Origin: Candidatus Woesebacteria bacterium RIFCSPHIGHO2_01_FULL_44_10
Lineage (GTDB): Bacteria > Patescibacteriota > Microgenomatia > UBA8517
Direction of reading: 5' to 3'
DNA length: 64,000 nucleotides
Assembly (NCBI GenBank): GCA_001792465.1
Contig: MGGO01000031.1
Span: 22,651-86,650 of the forward strand
Below the pieces are notes generated by a model. That model was not told where the DNA came from. It saw only the letters and a program-made list of their open reading frames with translations, and ran no database searches. Positions 15,935 to 23,617 of this stretch are shown piece by piece. Position 1 is the first letter of the stretch. Each line of letters begins with the position of its first letter. A program made the translations under genes and the position numbers.

Positions 15935-16941
15935 GTTGAGGAATAAACCCCGTGGGTAGATAACCAATCTCGAGCTTCTCTGACCTTTCGTTCTAGTTGA
16001 TTTTTAGATAGTTTCTCTGAAGGCTTTTCTACAACAACCCATCTATCCAAATCTTTATCCAATTGAAGTCTTCCAAACCCAAAAAATACTTCTTCGGTTT
16101 CTAACCCAGGACACTTGTCAAAAAAATAACAGGTGTTTCTTAAGTAATTAACGATATCTTCGTGCTTCTTGGTTCTGTAAACGTTTGCGACCGCTTCGGG
16201 AGATTCCAGATGATAGGCGTGGATATCTTCCCTGTAAACAGTATGGTAATCATGGTTTGAATGAAGTCTGTAAGAAAGCTCTTGATCATAATTTCCCCAG
16301 CCGATGTAACTTTCATCGAATTCTACTTCAGGATTATTGGGAACACTCAGGTTACATGCGAAGGCGGCTCTCCACGGGGATTTTGAATGCAACCATTGTT
16401 TTCTTTTTTCGCTCTCACCCAGCTCTCTTCTTTCGGAGACTTCGTCTGTCTGCCAATCGTGTTCAAGGTCGTTCAATGCCACCCTGATAGGTTTACCGTC
16501 CAGAGACTCAAATACAATCGGGTTTATTTCACCCCTCCAGTTTCTGTTTCCTGCAACTATCAACTTGGGTTGAACATGTGTTTCCATATGTTTTTTGACT
16601 AAATCAATGCTAGGTACCATGTCTCCTGCAAGAAAAAGCAAATAATTCCCTCTTGCCAGTCTTATGCCATTGTTAAAGGACACATTCTCTCGCATCCCCC
16701 TGTCTTGTTGCCAGACGTATTTAAGAGGAATACCAGCCCTATCAAAATCTTGATAAATCCCTAAAAATGTATCTGAATCAGAGCCGTCGTCGGCAACAAT
16801 AACCTCTTGAAAGCCAGTAAAATCCTGAGCAAGCAATGAACGCAAAGCCAACTTCAAGGATAGTGGTTGATTATGAACATTTATAATTACACTAACGTCT
16901 ATATCAAGCCTCTCTTTGGAAATCTCAGATTCTTTGAACAT
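15931..16941 (-). CDS. Family 2 glycosyltransferase with galactosyltransferase-type C-terminus
   Basis: The 336-residue protein has SVIINVHNQPLSLKLALRSL, VADDGSDSDT, RGMRENVSFNNGIRLARG and FLAGDM (metal site), then a segment with FDESYIGWGNYDQEL, a pattern of glycosyltransferases with a C-terminal galactosyltransferase-type subdomain (the acidic catalytic region). It is soluble. On the minus strand TACAAT preceded by TG lies about 10 nt before the ATG (16941). It is convergent with the other GT2, with a 4-nt 3' overlap. Acceptor unknown. Confidence 0.83.
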   Translation of the reverse strand: MFKESEISKERLDIDVSVIINVHNQPLSLKLALRSLLAQDFTGFQEVIVADDGSDSDTFLGIYQDFDRAGIPLKYVWQQDRGMRENVSFNNGIRLARGNYLLFLAGDMVPSIDLVKKHMETHVQPKLIVAGNRNWRGEINPIVFESLDGKPIRVALNDLEHDWQTDEVSERRELGESEKRKQWLHSKSPWRAAFACNLSVPNNPEVEFDESYIGWGNYDQELSYRLHSNHDYHTVYREDIHAYHLESPEAVANVYRTKKHEDIVNYLRNTCYFFDKCPGLETEEVFFGFGRLQLDKDLDRWVVVEKPSEKLSKNQLERKVREARDWLSTHGVYSST

Positions 16942-17013
16942 ATTGTGGCTATTGTAGCATAATTAGCAACAAAGACTAACCTATAGCCTTTGATTTGTTG
17001 GATGTTATTCTCA

Positions 17014-17022
17014 TGCTATAAT
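17014..17022 (+). promoter_or_regulatory. Extended -10 for the CofE-like gene
   Basis: TGcTATAAT ends 10 nt before the ATG at 17033. A weak -35 (TTGTTG, 16995-17000) lies 16 nt upstream of TATAAT. The mRNA would have a leader of only a few bases. Confidence 0.55.
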
Positions 17023-17032
17023 AGCGGCAGTT

Positions 17033-17776
17033 ATGATAAGACGAGAATTTGATCGTGGTTTAGAGGGGAATGTAGAGCAATTTACAACAATTGCCATACC
17101 AGGAATACCTGAAATCAAGGAAGGCGATGACATTGGAACGATAATTTGTAAGCAGAGTCGTGGGATTGGAGGTTTATTGGGCGGTGATATTATAGTTGTA
17201 GCTTCAAAAATAATATCCAAAGCAGAAGGAAGAATAATTGATAAATCGAGTATAAAAGTATCCGATAAAGCCAATGAATTGTCTCAAGCTACGGGCAAAC
17301 CTGCTCCCGTTTGTCAACTTATCTTGGATGAGTCGAGTGATTTAATTGTTCGAGGACACACTATAGTTGCACACCACAAATTGGGTTATATTCTGACCTC
17401 AGCCGGAGTTGACCAAGTTGATGAATTTCATATTTCTTTAATACCAGAAGATCCTGATTTGTCTGCCAAAAAAATGAGAGAAAAGATAGAAGAGCTTTCG
17501 GGTAAAAAAATAGCAGTTGTTATTACTGATAGTGAGGGGAGGGAGGATAGGGCTGGAGCTGGGGCTGTTGCACTAGGAGTATCTGGTATAGATTCCATCA
17601 GAAGGACCGCTTCTCCATCCGGAAAACAGCAAGAGGAAACAATATCGGATATGATTGCTAATGCAGCAAGTTTATTAATTGGGCAGAGAGGGAAAAATAC
17701 TCCCGCGGTTGTATTAAGAGGACTTAACATTGGAAGAAATACAGAGTCTAGGCTCCAAGATTATTTGCGAAAGTAG
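17033..17776 (+). CDS. Coenzyme F420-0:L-glutamate ligase family protein (CofE-like)
   Basis: The 247-residue protein matches the CofE fold: IPEIKEGDDIGTII, GDIIVVASKIISKAEGR, and the late ITDSEGREDRAGAGAVALG. CofE adds glutamate to F420-0 using GTP. The protein is complete, and the acidic DSEGRED region is kept. No other F420 genes (CofC, CofD, FbiC) are in the window. A related amide-forming ligase acting on another acid substrate is equally possible. It is monocistronic, with a 10-nt gap to its -10 box, and it is convergent with the hydrolase gene. Confidence 0.83.
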   Translation: MIRREFDRGLEGNVEQFTTIAIPGIPEIKEGDDIGTIICKQSRGIGGLLGGDIIVVASKIISKAEGRIIDKSSIKVSDKANELSQATGKPAPVCQLILDESSDLIVRGHTIVAHHKLGYILTSAGVDQVDEFHISLIPEDPDLSAKKMREKIEELSGKKIAVVITDSEGREDRAGAGAVALGVSGIDSIRRTASPSGKQQEETISDMIANAASLLIGQRGKNTPAVVLRGLNIGRNTESRLQDYLRK

Positions 17777-17784
17777 CTATTTAA

Positions 17785-18396
17785 CTACTTCTCTTCTAGG
17801 TCTGAAAATATCTCCATCGCTTTATCTTCATAAACAGGCTCTTTAGTCTCTGTGTCTCGATAACTATGGTCTGCTTTTGGAATTTCAAAATACCTAATTT
17901 GTCTTGATTTGACATCTTTTAAATCTCCTTTAACAACTTCAATATTACCAAATTTATCTTTTTCTCCTTGAATAACAGTGATGGGACCGTTGAAGTTTTT
18001 AAGTCTTAGGCTTCCGGTTACATAACCTAAAATTATTATTGAAAATTTACTTCTCAAACTTTTATTTAATTTATCCAAATAAAAACTGGCAACAATTCCA
18101 CCTAGTGATTTACTAATTAATCTTACTTTTTTATACTTTTTATAGTCACAGAAGTCTAAAAATTTTTGTAAAACTCCCAATTCTTCCACAAGCTCAGGAC
18201 CGGATGATTGATCTTGACCTCGCTCGGCAAAAGGAAAATTAAAAGCGATTACGCTGTGACCCTGATTGACTGACAGTTGATAAACCTTCCTTATAAGTGA
18301 CATTTCCATTCCTTCCGATGAGCCTCCGTGAAGAATTACATCTAAGGTGTCTGATTTGGAATTATGATAGATCTGAAAACTAGTAAAGTCCATCAT
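17785..18396 (-). CDS. Alpha/beta hydrolase
   Basis: The 203-residue protein has the oxyanion segment LHGGSSEGM, the strand-turn VIAFNFPFAERG and the nucleophile elbow SKSLGG, and a C-terminal His in KADHSY. It resembles small dienelactone-hydrolase/KANL3-type serine hydrolases. I choose ATG 18394-18396 (Met-Met) instead of a longer frame that would overlap the upstream GNAT gene by 59 nt; this gives an 8-nt gap to that gene. Substrate unknown. Likely co-transcribed with the GNAT gene. Confidence 0.75.
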   Translation of the reverse strand: MMDFTSFQIYHNSKSDTLDVILHGGSSEGMEMSLIRKVYQLSVNQGHSVIAFNFPFAERGQDQSSGPELVEELGVLQKFLDFCDYKKYKKVRLISKSLGGIVASFYLDKLNKSLRSKFSIIILGYVTGSLRLKNFNGPITVIQGEKDKFGNIEVVKGDLKDVKSRQIRYFEIPKADHSYRDTETKEPVYEDKAMEIFSDLEEK

Positions 18397-18403
18397 GTTG
18401 TGT

Positions 18404-18865
18404 TTATAAATCCATTTTATAATGATATTTATCTTTTTCCTTACCAATTCTCTTAAAACCATTCTTCTCGTAAAAACGATGAGCTCTTTTCATTAGAAAA
18501 TGGGTATTTAATACTACCTCTTTATAACCCTGTTTTTTCGCAAAAGCTATTGCATGATTAAATAAAGCTTGTCCTACTCCTTTGCCATGATAATCACTCA
18601 AAACAAACATTCTATTTAGTTTTGCGGTGTCATTCCCCATATCTCTAATGGCAACGGTTCCAATTACCAGGTCTCCTTCAAGAGCAACCCAGAATCTGCC
18701 TCTGTCTTTATAAATTTCAGGAATCTGGTATAAGTCTTCATCTTGAAGTGGTTCATCAGATTTAGGAATTACTTCAAGCTCCATCAAACCTTTTCCCACT
18801 ACATCAACTACTTGGCCTTGATATTTTGGCTCAAACTCGGCTATTTCAAAATTTATTTCAGCCAT
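18404..18865 (-). CDS. GNAT family N-acetyltransferase
   Basis: The 153-residue protein has the acetyl-CoA-binding motif A, LSDYHGKGVGQALFNHAI, and motif B region FYEKNGFKRIGK. The N-terminus (MAEINFEIAEF...) is followed by a GTVAIRDMG beta segment typical of GNAT. Target amine unknown. The sequence before its start (from GCCATAACT on the plus strand outward) closely resembles that before the DUF3850 gene at 23346, and both are followed upstream by a copy of the dispersed repeat. Confidence 0.87.
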   Translation of the reverse strand: MAEINFEIAEFEPKYQGQVVDVVGKGLMELEVIPKSDEPLQDEDLYQIPEIYKDRGRFWVALEGDLVIGTVAIRDMGNDTAKLNRMFVLSDYHGKGVGQALFNHAIAFAKKQGYKEVVLNTHFLMKRAHRFYEKNGFKRIGKEKDKYHYKMDL

Positions 18866-18919
18866 AACTAAAGTTTACCATAAATATTACTATATCAAAA
18901 TGTATCAAGACTGAAATTT

Positions 18920-19027
18920 GAGACACCCTTTTTTATACTGTCTCATTTGTCTCATTTAGCCTTGATGTGAGACAATTACACCACCGAGTTATAAGGATAG
19001 AAAGGGTCCAGACCGGCCTGCTCAGCC
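18920..19027. repeat. Dispersed intergenic repeat, copy B
   Basis: GAGACA-N13-TGTCTC followed by ATTTGTCTCATTTAGCCTT, and ending GGGTCCAGACC...GCTCAGCC, matching the order of blocks in copies A (4581) and C (23401). About 55 bp separate it from the GNAT start, and that spacer is also shared with copy C. Confidence 0.55.
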
Positions 19028-19090
19028 GATTCGACTCGCTACGCTCGCTCACGGCTTACAGCCCAAAACCAAGAATTGTCCTGTTATACA

Positions 19091-19135
19091 CTTATACACC
19101 CCAGGGGTGGTCTAGGTTGGCACAGGTGGGATTTT
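19091..19135. repeat. REP-like inverted repeat, left copy
   Basis: The block TATACACCCCAGG...GGTTGGCACAGGTGGGATTTT is an imperfect inverted match of the block at 19830-19873. It lies just after the 3' end of the RAYT gene. REP-like palindromes flanking RAYT genes are known substrates of this transposase family. Confidence 0.55.
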
Positions 19136-19140
19136 GTTAT

Positions 19141-19812
19141 TTACTCTAATATCAAGCCTTTAATCTTTCCTAGTTTTCTCTGATAATCCGCTTGGTTGTA
19201 TACAAATTGTTCATATTTTCCCCTAGAACCTACCATTTTAGTTATAAATGATGAATTTATTAGATCGTTATTATCTTCTTTTTCGGCTAAATAATAAGGA
19301 AACGATGTCCACGGGTATTTATCTAAATCCACTATATTAATAAGAAATGAAGTTACCGGATTTAAATGTATATACCTTGACAGGTGCAGTAAATAATTAT
19401 CTTTTTCTATTCTTTTTGCTTTAAAAGGTCCTTGAAAGACGCTTCCGAATCTTTTATTTCTTAAATTATAGTATTTTGCAAAACTGTTTTGTAAATTAGA
19501 GATAAACTGTACAACTCCATAATCTTTGATTTGTTTAAGAAGAATGTGATAATGATTAGGCATAAAGGCAAATGAATAAATTTCTACAATTGGGGTTGAT
19601 TTTCGAAAATTATCTTCATATGTCTTTTTGAGATCTTTTTGAAGTGTTAAGTATTTAGAAAACTTTAATTTTTATGGAAATCTATAAAAGTCGATAAGGG
19701 AAAGAGCTCTCTTTAGTATTTTATTGCCTTTATATATTGATATTGCTCCAGTTGAACGATTAAACAAATGGTAATATTCATTATTTGCAAAGACTACTTT
19801 TCTTTTGGGCAC
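19141..19812 (-). pseudogene. RAYT / IS200-like tyrosine transposase, nonsense-broken
   Basis: Read from GTG at 19810-19812, the minus strand encodes VPKRKVVFANNEYYHLFNRS..., the N-terminus of a REP-associated tyrosine transposase (Y1/HUH), then hits TAA at 19672-19674 (after FYRFP). The same frame continues to AFMPNHYHILLKQ, which holds the HUH histidines, and on through YIHLNPV to the stop at 19141. An internal ATG could give a 140-residue C-terminal piece, but that would lack the N-terminal half. One nonsense mutation therefore inactivates an otherwise complete gene, so the loss is recent. Confidence 0.8.
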
Positions 19813-19829
19813 AATTAAAGATTAATCGG

Positions 19830-19873
19830 AAAATCCCAGGTGCGTCAACCCAATCCACACCTGGTGTGTATTA
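19830..19873. repeat. REP-like inverted repeat, right copy
   Basis: CCAGGTG...CACCTGG in its complement forms a 7-bp stem; the whole block is an inverted copy of 19091-19135 (shared ACACC-CAGG, GGTTG and GGGATTTT). The pair brackets the transposase pseudogene, as expected for a REP/RAYT unit. Confidence 0.55.
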
Positions 19874-20011
19874 TGGTGTGTATTATTTTGAGCAAGCAAA
19901 GCTTGTTCTTGAATTTTTCGAAATGACTCCGTTCCTTGTAGTAAACTTCTTGAGATTTTGATTGTCTGAGGGTGGGCGGTGTTCATGTTCAGATTATGCC
20001 CAATAATTTGG

Positions 20012-20017
20012 TACAAT
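20012..20017 (+). promoter_or_regulatory. -10 box for the methyltransferase operon
   Basis: TGgTACAAT, an extended -10, lies 18 nt before ATG 20036. It supports that ATG over a longer upstream frame beginning inside the promoter region. Confidence 0.45.
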
Positions 20018-20035
20018 ACCAAAGAGTTTATTTAT

Positions 20036-20611
20036 ATGAGTAACTCAGATGTTTATTACAAAAAGACAATTGAATATCCTTTTAATGGTCAGAAGTTTTC
20101 GTTTGATGTCGCAAATACATTATTCTCAACTTTTGAGATGGACCATGGCACTGACATTTTAATTCGTTCTATTGTTACAAAAAGTCCAAAAACTATTCTT
20201 GATTTGGGATGTGGTTATGGACCTCTGGGAGTTATTCTTGCAAAAACCAATCCAAAAGCAGAAGTTACTATGCTTGACTCAAACCTTCTTGCTGTGCGTT
20301 ATTCCAAATATAACTTGCTGAAAAATAATGTTACTAACGCAACCGTTGTGGGGAGTGTTGGTATTGAGGCAGTAAAAGATAAAACATTTGATTTAATTGT
20401 TTCAAATATCCCGGCTAAAATTGGCGATGAAGCGATTACTCAGGAGTTCATTTTGGCACCATATGAGCTTCTTGACCCAGGAGGAGAATTGTGGGTTGTG
20501 GTAGTCAGTGCGCTAAACAGATTAATACCAAAAATAGGAGGCGAACATAATATTAAAATTAGAAATGTACGGAAACGCCGTGGGCACACTGTTTATCAGA
20601 TAACAAAATAA
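20036..20611 (+). CDS. Class I methyltransferase, RsmC/MTS-like
   Basis: The 191-residue protein carries motif I ILDLGCGYGPLGVILAK, the acidic MLDSN loop, and DLIVSNIPAKIG in place of the classic NPP(F/Y) catalytic motif. This is the layout of RsmC/RlmG-type N2-guanine methyltransferases, though the NIPA variant is unusual. A second such enzyme with NPPSH is at 27128. The ATG is chosen on the basis of the -10 box. Its stop is 4 nt before the next gene, so they are probably co-transcribed. Confidence 0.8.
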   Translation: MSNSDVYYKKTIEYPFNGQKFSFDVANTLFSTFEMDHGTDILIRSIVTKSPKTILDLGCGYGPLGVILAKTNPKAEVTMLDSNLLAVRYSKYNLLKNNVTNATVVGSVGIEAVKDKTFDLIVSNIPAKIGDEAITQEFILAPYELLDPGGELWVVVVSALNRLIPKIGGEHNIKIRNVRKRRGHTVYQITK

Positions 20612-20615
20612 TAAT

Positions 20616-21218
20616 ATGACTGAAGAAAAAGAATTATTAACAATTTTATCTGAAGACGAGTACAAACGAGTTTTGGCCCGTTTGCGAAAGGAGTTTGGTG
20701 AGCCTAAAACTCAAAAACGTCTATCGCTCCAATCTGATGATTATAGTCAAACAGATATTGATACCAGAATCCGGATTACAAATGGCAATGCTGAGTTGAT
20801 GCAAAAGGTTGGTGATTGGAAGAATATTACCAAAGGAAAGTCCCGCACAGAAATTTCTATCCCTCTACCAAGTGACTCCAATGTAATTGCGGGTTTATAC
20901 AGAATAATTCGTAATCTAATGAAAGGGCCGAAGATTGAAAATATTGTTATGCAGTTTGAAAGTTTTATCTGGGAAACTAAGAATATCGAAATTAAGCTGA
21001 CTCATCAGTTTGGCAAAAGTGATGCTTACAACTGTGAATTTGAGGTGCTAGATAGCTCGTACAAACCTAAAGATCTTATGAAAAAATATAATGTCCCTAT
21101 AAATTCACCCACACAAACTGAGGATTTTTGGAGAAAGTGGAATGAAAAGGTAAATTTAAACGCTGACCAACTAGCTGATGAGGAGTTATTGGAGATTATT
21201 AAAAAATATCTAGATTAA
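20616..21218 (+). CDS. CYTH-like protein of unknown function
   Basis: The 200-residue protein is not firmly recognised. It has strand-like segments rich in alternating charges (DIDTRIRITNG, SRTEISIPL, NIEIKLTHQFG, NCEFEVL) of the kind found in CYTH triphosphate-tunnel enzymes, but the N-terminal ExExK signature is absent. It follows the methyltransferase by 4 nt and its 3' end overlaps the convergent NUDIX gene by 9 nt. A triphosphatase or RNA-binding role is only a guess. Confidence 0.45.
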   Translation: MTEEKELLTILSEDEYKRVLARLRKEFGEPKTQKRLSLQSDDYSQTDIDTRIRITNGNAELMQKVGDWKNITKGKSRTEISIPLPSDSNVIAGLYRIIRNLMKGPKIENIVMQFESFIWETKNIEIKLTHQFGKSDAYNCEFEVLDSSYKPKDLMKKYNVPINSPTQTEDFWRKWNEKVNLNADQLADEELLEIIKKYLD

Positions 21219-21617
21219 ATCAAAAGCTTTCTTCTCGTCTTCATGTTTCATAATCCCTTTTACTTTTTCAATTAACTTCCAGTCACATCCAATACTTTCT
21301 TCATTTAAAGTAATGGTGACATCCAAATTTTCCACTTTTAGTGCTATAAAATGAGCTTCGGTTGGCCCGTGTTTGCCCTCAAACTCAATTTTATGATTTA
21401 AGTTTTTGGTTTCTTTGAATTCGCTTATCCCTAATTCTTCACTGGCCTCTCTTTTAGCTGCTTCCTCAAGGTTCTCACCATCTTCAACATCTCCAAAGGT
21501 GATAGTCCACTCATTCTCGTATCCATCAAAAGGTTTGTTGTGCCGAAGCAGAAATCTTTTATTTCCTTCTGGGTCAATTGTCCAAACAATTACAGCTACT
21601 TTTTGATGTTTGCTCAT
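21210..21617 (-). CDS. NUDIX hydrolase (copy 2 of the duplicated pair)
   Basis: At 135 residues it has the same length as the protein at 3141-3548 and begins with the same 31 residues. The Nudix box is intact (GDVEDGENLEEAAKREASEE). Differences are scattered through the second half (for example VENLDVTITL against VERIDISIQL). It overlaps the GrpB gene by 4 nt, as copy 1 does. Substrate unknown. Confidence 0.88.
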   Translation of the reverse strand: MSKHQKVAVIVWTIDPEGNKRFLLRHNKPFDGYENEWTITFGDVEDGENLEEAAKREASEELGISEFKETKNLNHKIEFEGKHGPTEAHFIALKVENLDVTITLNEESIGCDWKLIEKVKGIMKHEDEKKAFDLI

Positions 21618-22111
21618 ACTTTCAAGATTCTACTATAAAATTCATACTTCGCTTTTTGATAATCTTTATAACTTTTTCCATCAAAAGATAGCTTCAAGTC
21701 TTCGTATTCTTCTAATAATTTTTGGTTGGATCTCAGAATTTCATAAACTTTAATCTGCCTTTCTGGTGATTCAGTCAAATAAACTTCTATCTCGTAACCA
21801 TCTTTCTGAAATTTCCACTCAACAAAGGTTTTGTGTGTATGCTTTGGTTTTCCAAATAGGTTTTCTAAAGCTGGCAAGTATTCACCGAATTTATTAGATT
21901 CTGATAACGCATAAATATCAATATCATTCTGTCCTGCAATTCCAAGTGCTGTTGCTCCCATAAATGATACCTCAACATCAGGCAACTTCTCTTTGATTCT
22001 TTTAACTATCAAATCTCCAGCCTCTTTTGCTTTTGGATCGAAAGGCAAGACAGCAATTTTCTTTTTCGGATCAATTTTAGCTAAATAATTTTGTTCATCT
22101 CGCGTAAGCAT
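21614..22111 (-). CDS. GrpB family protein (copy 2)
   Basis: The 165-residue protein shares with the 3545-4054 copy the GA/S-xAL-x-I-AGQNDIDIYAL nucleotidyltransferase-like motif and the C-terminal EYEDLKLSFDGKSYKDYQ. It is shorter by four residues in the loop before KTFVEW. TATAAT on the minus strand at 22117-22122 lies 5 nt before ATG 22109-22111, so the mRNA should be leaderless. Confidence 0.83.
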   Translation of the reverse strand: MLTRDEQNYLAKIDPKKKIAVLPFDPKAKEAGDLIVKRIKEKLPDVEVSFMGATALGIAGQNDIDIYALSESNKFGEYLPALENLFGKPKHTHKTFVEWKFQKDGYEIEVYLTESPERQIKVYEILRSNQKLLEEYEDLKLSFDGKSYKDYQKAKYEFYSRILKV

Positions 22112-22116
22112 GTTTT

Positions 22117-22141
22117 ATTATACCCGTGTTGAGACTATAAT
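22117..22141. promoter_or_regulatory. Divergent -10 boxes for leaderless GrpB and ITPase-NUDIX genes
   Basis: Minus strand TATAAT at 22117-22122 (5 nt from the GrpB ATG) and plus strand TATAAT at 22136-22141 (7 nt from ATG 22149). The arrangement copies that at 4061-4084. Confidence 0.55.
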
Positions 22142-22148
22142 TCATTGT

Positions 22149-23090
22149 ATGAAAGTAATCATCGGCTCCAACAACAAAGATAAAATAAAGATCGCTAAAG
22201 ATGCTTTAGGTGAACTTCATCTGGATGTTGAAGTTGAAGGGAAAAAAGCAGATTCTGGGATTGCAGATCAACCACTGGACAAAGAAACCACTCAAGCAGG
22301 TGCAATAAACCGTGCTAGAAATACAAAGATGCAAAATCCAGAGGCTGATTTTTCGCTTGGATTGGAAGGCGGACTCCATGATTACGGCGAGGGTTATCAT
22401 CTCGTAACTTTTGCTTGTTTAGTTGACAAAACCGGTAACAAATTTGTCGGTGAAGGCGAGGAAATCCACTTGCCGATAGAAGTTTCTGAAAAAGTAAAAA
22501 ACGGAGAATGGTTTGGAAAAGTTATTCGAGAGTACGCAAAGAAAAACAAAATTGACAACAATTTAATAACCAGATTGTCTCCTTTTGCCCAAGCAATTCA
22601 AAACGCATATGCTGAATATCTCAAAAGTTATGGAGACTTGGGACATAGGGATAAAGCTTCAGGAGTTATTACGAATAGTGATGGTAAGCTTTTGATAGTT
22701 CAATTAACTACCTACGGGGAAGGCCAATGGAATTTTCCTGGCGGGGGGATTGAAGACAACGAATCCGAAGACCAAACTATTTTGAGGGAGCTTAAAGAAG
22801 AGTTGGGAACAGATAAGTTTGAGATTGTCAGAAAAAGTAGGTACATTGAAAAATACGAATGGCCGCCTTTTGTAATTGCTAAACGGCTAAAAGCTGAAAA
22901 AAGAACCTGGAGAGGTCAAAGAGTAAGATATTTTTTAATTAAGTTTCTCGGCAACGACAAAGATTTAAAACCTGATTCTGGAGAAATCGAAAAAATAAAA
23001 TGGATTAAGAAGGAAGAACTAAAAGGCCATTTCATTTTTCCTAAACAATTGGAATTAGCAGAAAAGGTGATTGAAGAGTTTCTTATTTAA
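22149..23090 (+). CDS. Fusion of inosine/xanthosine triphosphatase (DUF84) and NUDIX hydrolase
   Basis: The 313-residue protein starts with a DUF84/YjjX-type NTPase domain (IIGSNNKDKIKIAKDAL, PLDKETTQAGAINRARN, LGLEGGLHD) to about residue 165. From about residue 172 it has a NUDIX domain with box GGIEDNESEDQTILRELKEE. The two halves remove non-canonical nucleotides by different reactions, so a combined house-cleaning enzyme is plausible. I choose ATG 22149 because the -10 box ends 7 nt before it; a longer frame would start inside the promoter. The 3' end overlaps the convergent DUF3850 gene by 8 nt. Confidence 0.85.
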   Translation: MKVIIGSNNKDKIKIAKDALGELHLDVEVEGKKADSGIADQPLDKETTQAGAINRARNTKMQNPEADFSLGLEGGLHDYGEGYHLVTFACLVDKTGNKFVGEGEEIHLPIEVSEKVKNGEWFGKVIREYAKKNKIDNNLITRLSPFAQAIQNAYAEYLKSYGDLGHRDKASGVITNSDGKLLIVQLTTYGEGQWNFPGGGIEDNESEDQTILRELKEELGTDKFEIVRKSRYIEKYEWPPFVIAKRLKAEKRTWRGQRVRYFLIKFLGNDKDLKPDSGEIEKIKWIKKEELKGHFIFPKQLELAEKVIEEFLI

Positions 23091-23346
23091 AGCCAATTAC
23101 TTGATATCCGTGTTTTTCAATTTCTTCTTTACTCCAAAAAGACAAGTCCTTGGTTTTAACAATGTAAGTAACCTTTTTATCAATGGTTCTACCCGTGTAA
23201 TCTTTTCTTTCTGGATCCCATTCGCGGAGGACCAGAACATCTCCTTTATTGCACCCAAAGTCAGCCAACCTAATTTCAAAAGTTTTATCGCCCCTAAGAA
23301 TTGCCTCAAAATACTTTGGCCAGACTTTCTTTTCTATTTTTGCCAT
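23083..23346 (-). CDS. ASCH-like DUF3850 protein
   Basis: This 87-residue protein matches the DUF3850/ASCH-like family: KVWPKYFEAILRGDKTFEIR, then GDVLVLREWDP, and a final GYQVIGF. The fold resembles PUA domains and is thought to bind RNA or nucleotides. The sequence before its start is nearly the same as that before the GNAT gene (18865), including a copy of the dispersed repeat further upstream, so the regulatory region has been duplicated. Confidence 0.75.
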   Translation of the reverse strand: MAKIEKKVWPKYFEAILRGDKTFEIRLADFGCNKGDVLVLREWDPERKDYTGRTIDKKVTYIVKTKDLSFWSKEEIEKHGYQVIGFK

Positions 23347-23400
23347 AACTTAAGTCTACCACAAACAAAACTGTATCAAAACATATCAAGATTGAAGTTT

Positions 23401-23532
23401 GAGACAACCCCTTTTTATAGTGTCTTAAATGTCTCACTTCGGCTACACTCAGTGCAGGCATTTAGCCTTAAAAGTGATACACTTGGAGTTAGAGCATATG
23501 GGACTATCTGGTACTAGACCCTGAAGCTCAGC
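23401..23532. repeat. Dispersed intergenic repeat, copy C
   Basis: GAGACA-N14-TGTCTT with a following TGTCTC, then GTGATACACTTGGAG, GCATATGGGA and ...TAGACC...GCTCAGC. It has an insertion of about 25 nt relative to copy A, after TGTCTCAC. The segment from the DUF3850 start to the element matches copy B. Confidence 0.55.
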
Positions 23533-23617
23533 AAGTGAGCTTTATTTTTATTGACATAACCTCTTAAAACTTTTGTTTAAAACCTGCTAAAATGTGTCCA
23601 GAATAAGGTTTTGATCC

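Noticed and set aside
18967..19149. Plus-strand 60-codon frame between GNAT and RAYT
   Set aside because: It runs through the dispersed repeat and the REP-like block and lacks coding character.
19141..19812. Recoding of the TAA inside the RAYT gene
   Set aside because: TAA is a normal stop throughout the window and known CPR recoding concerns TGA; no TGA recoding is seen either.
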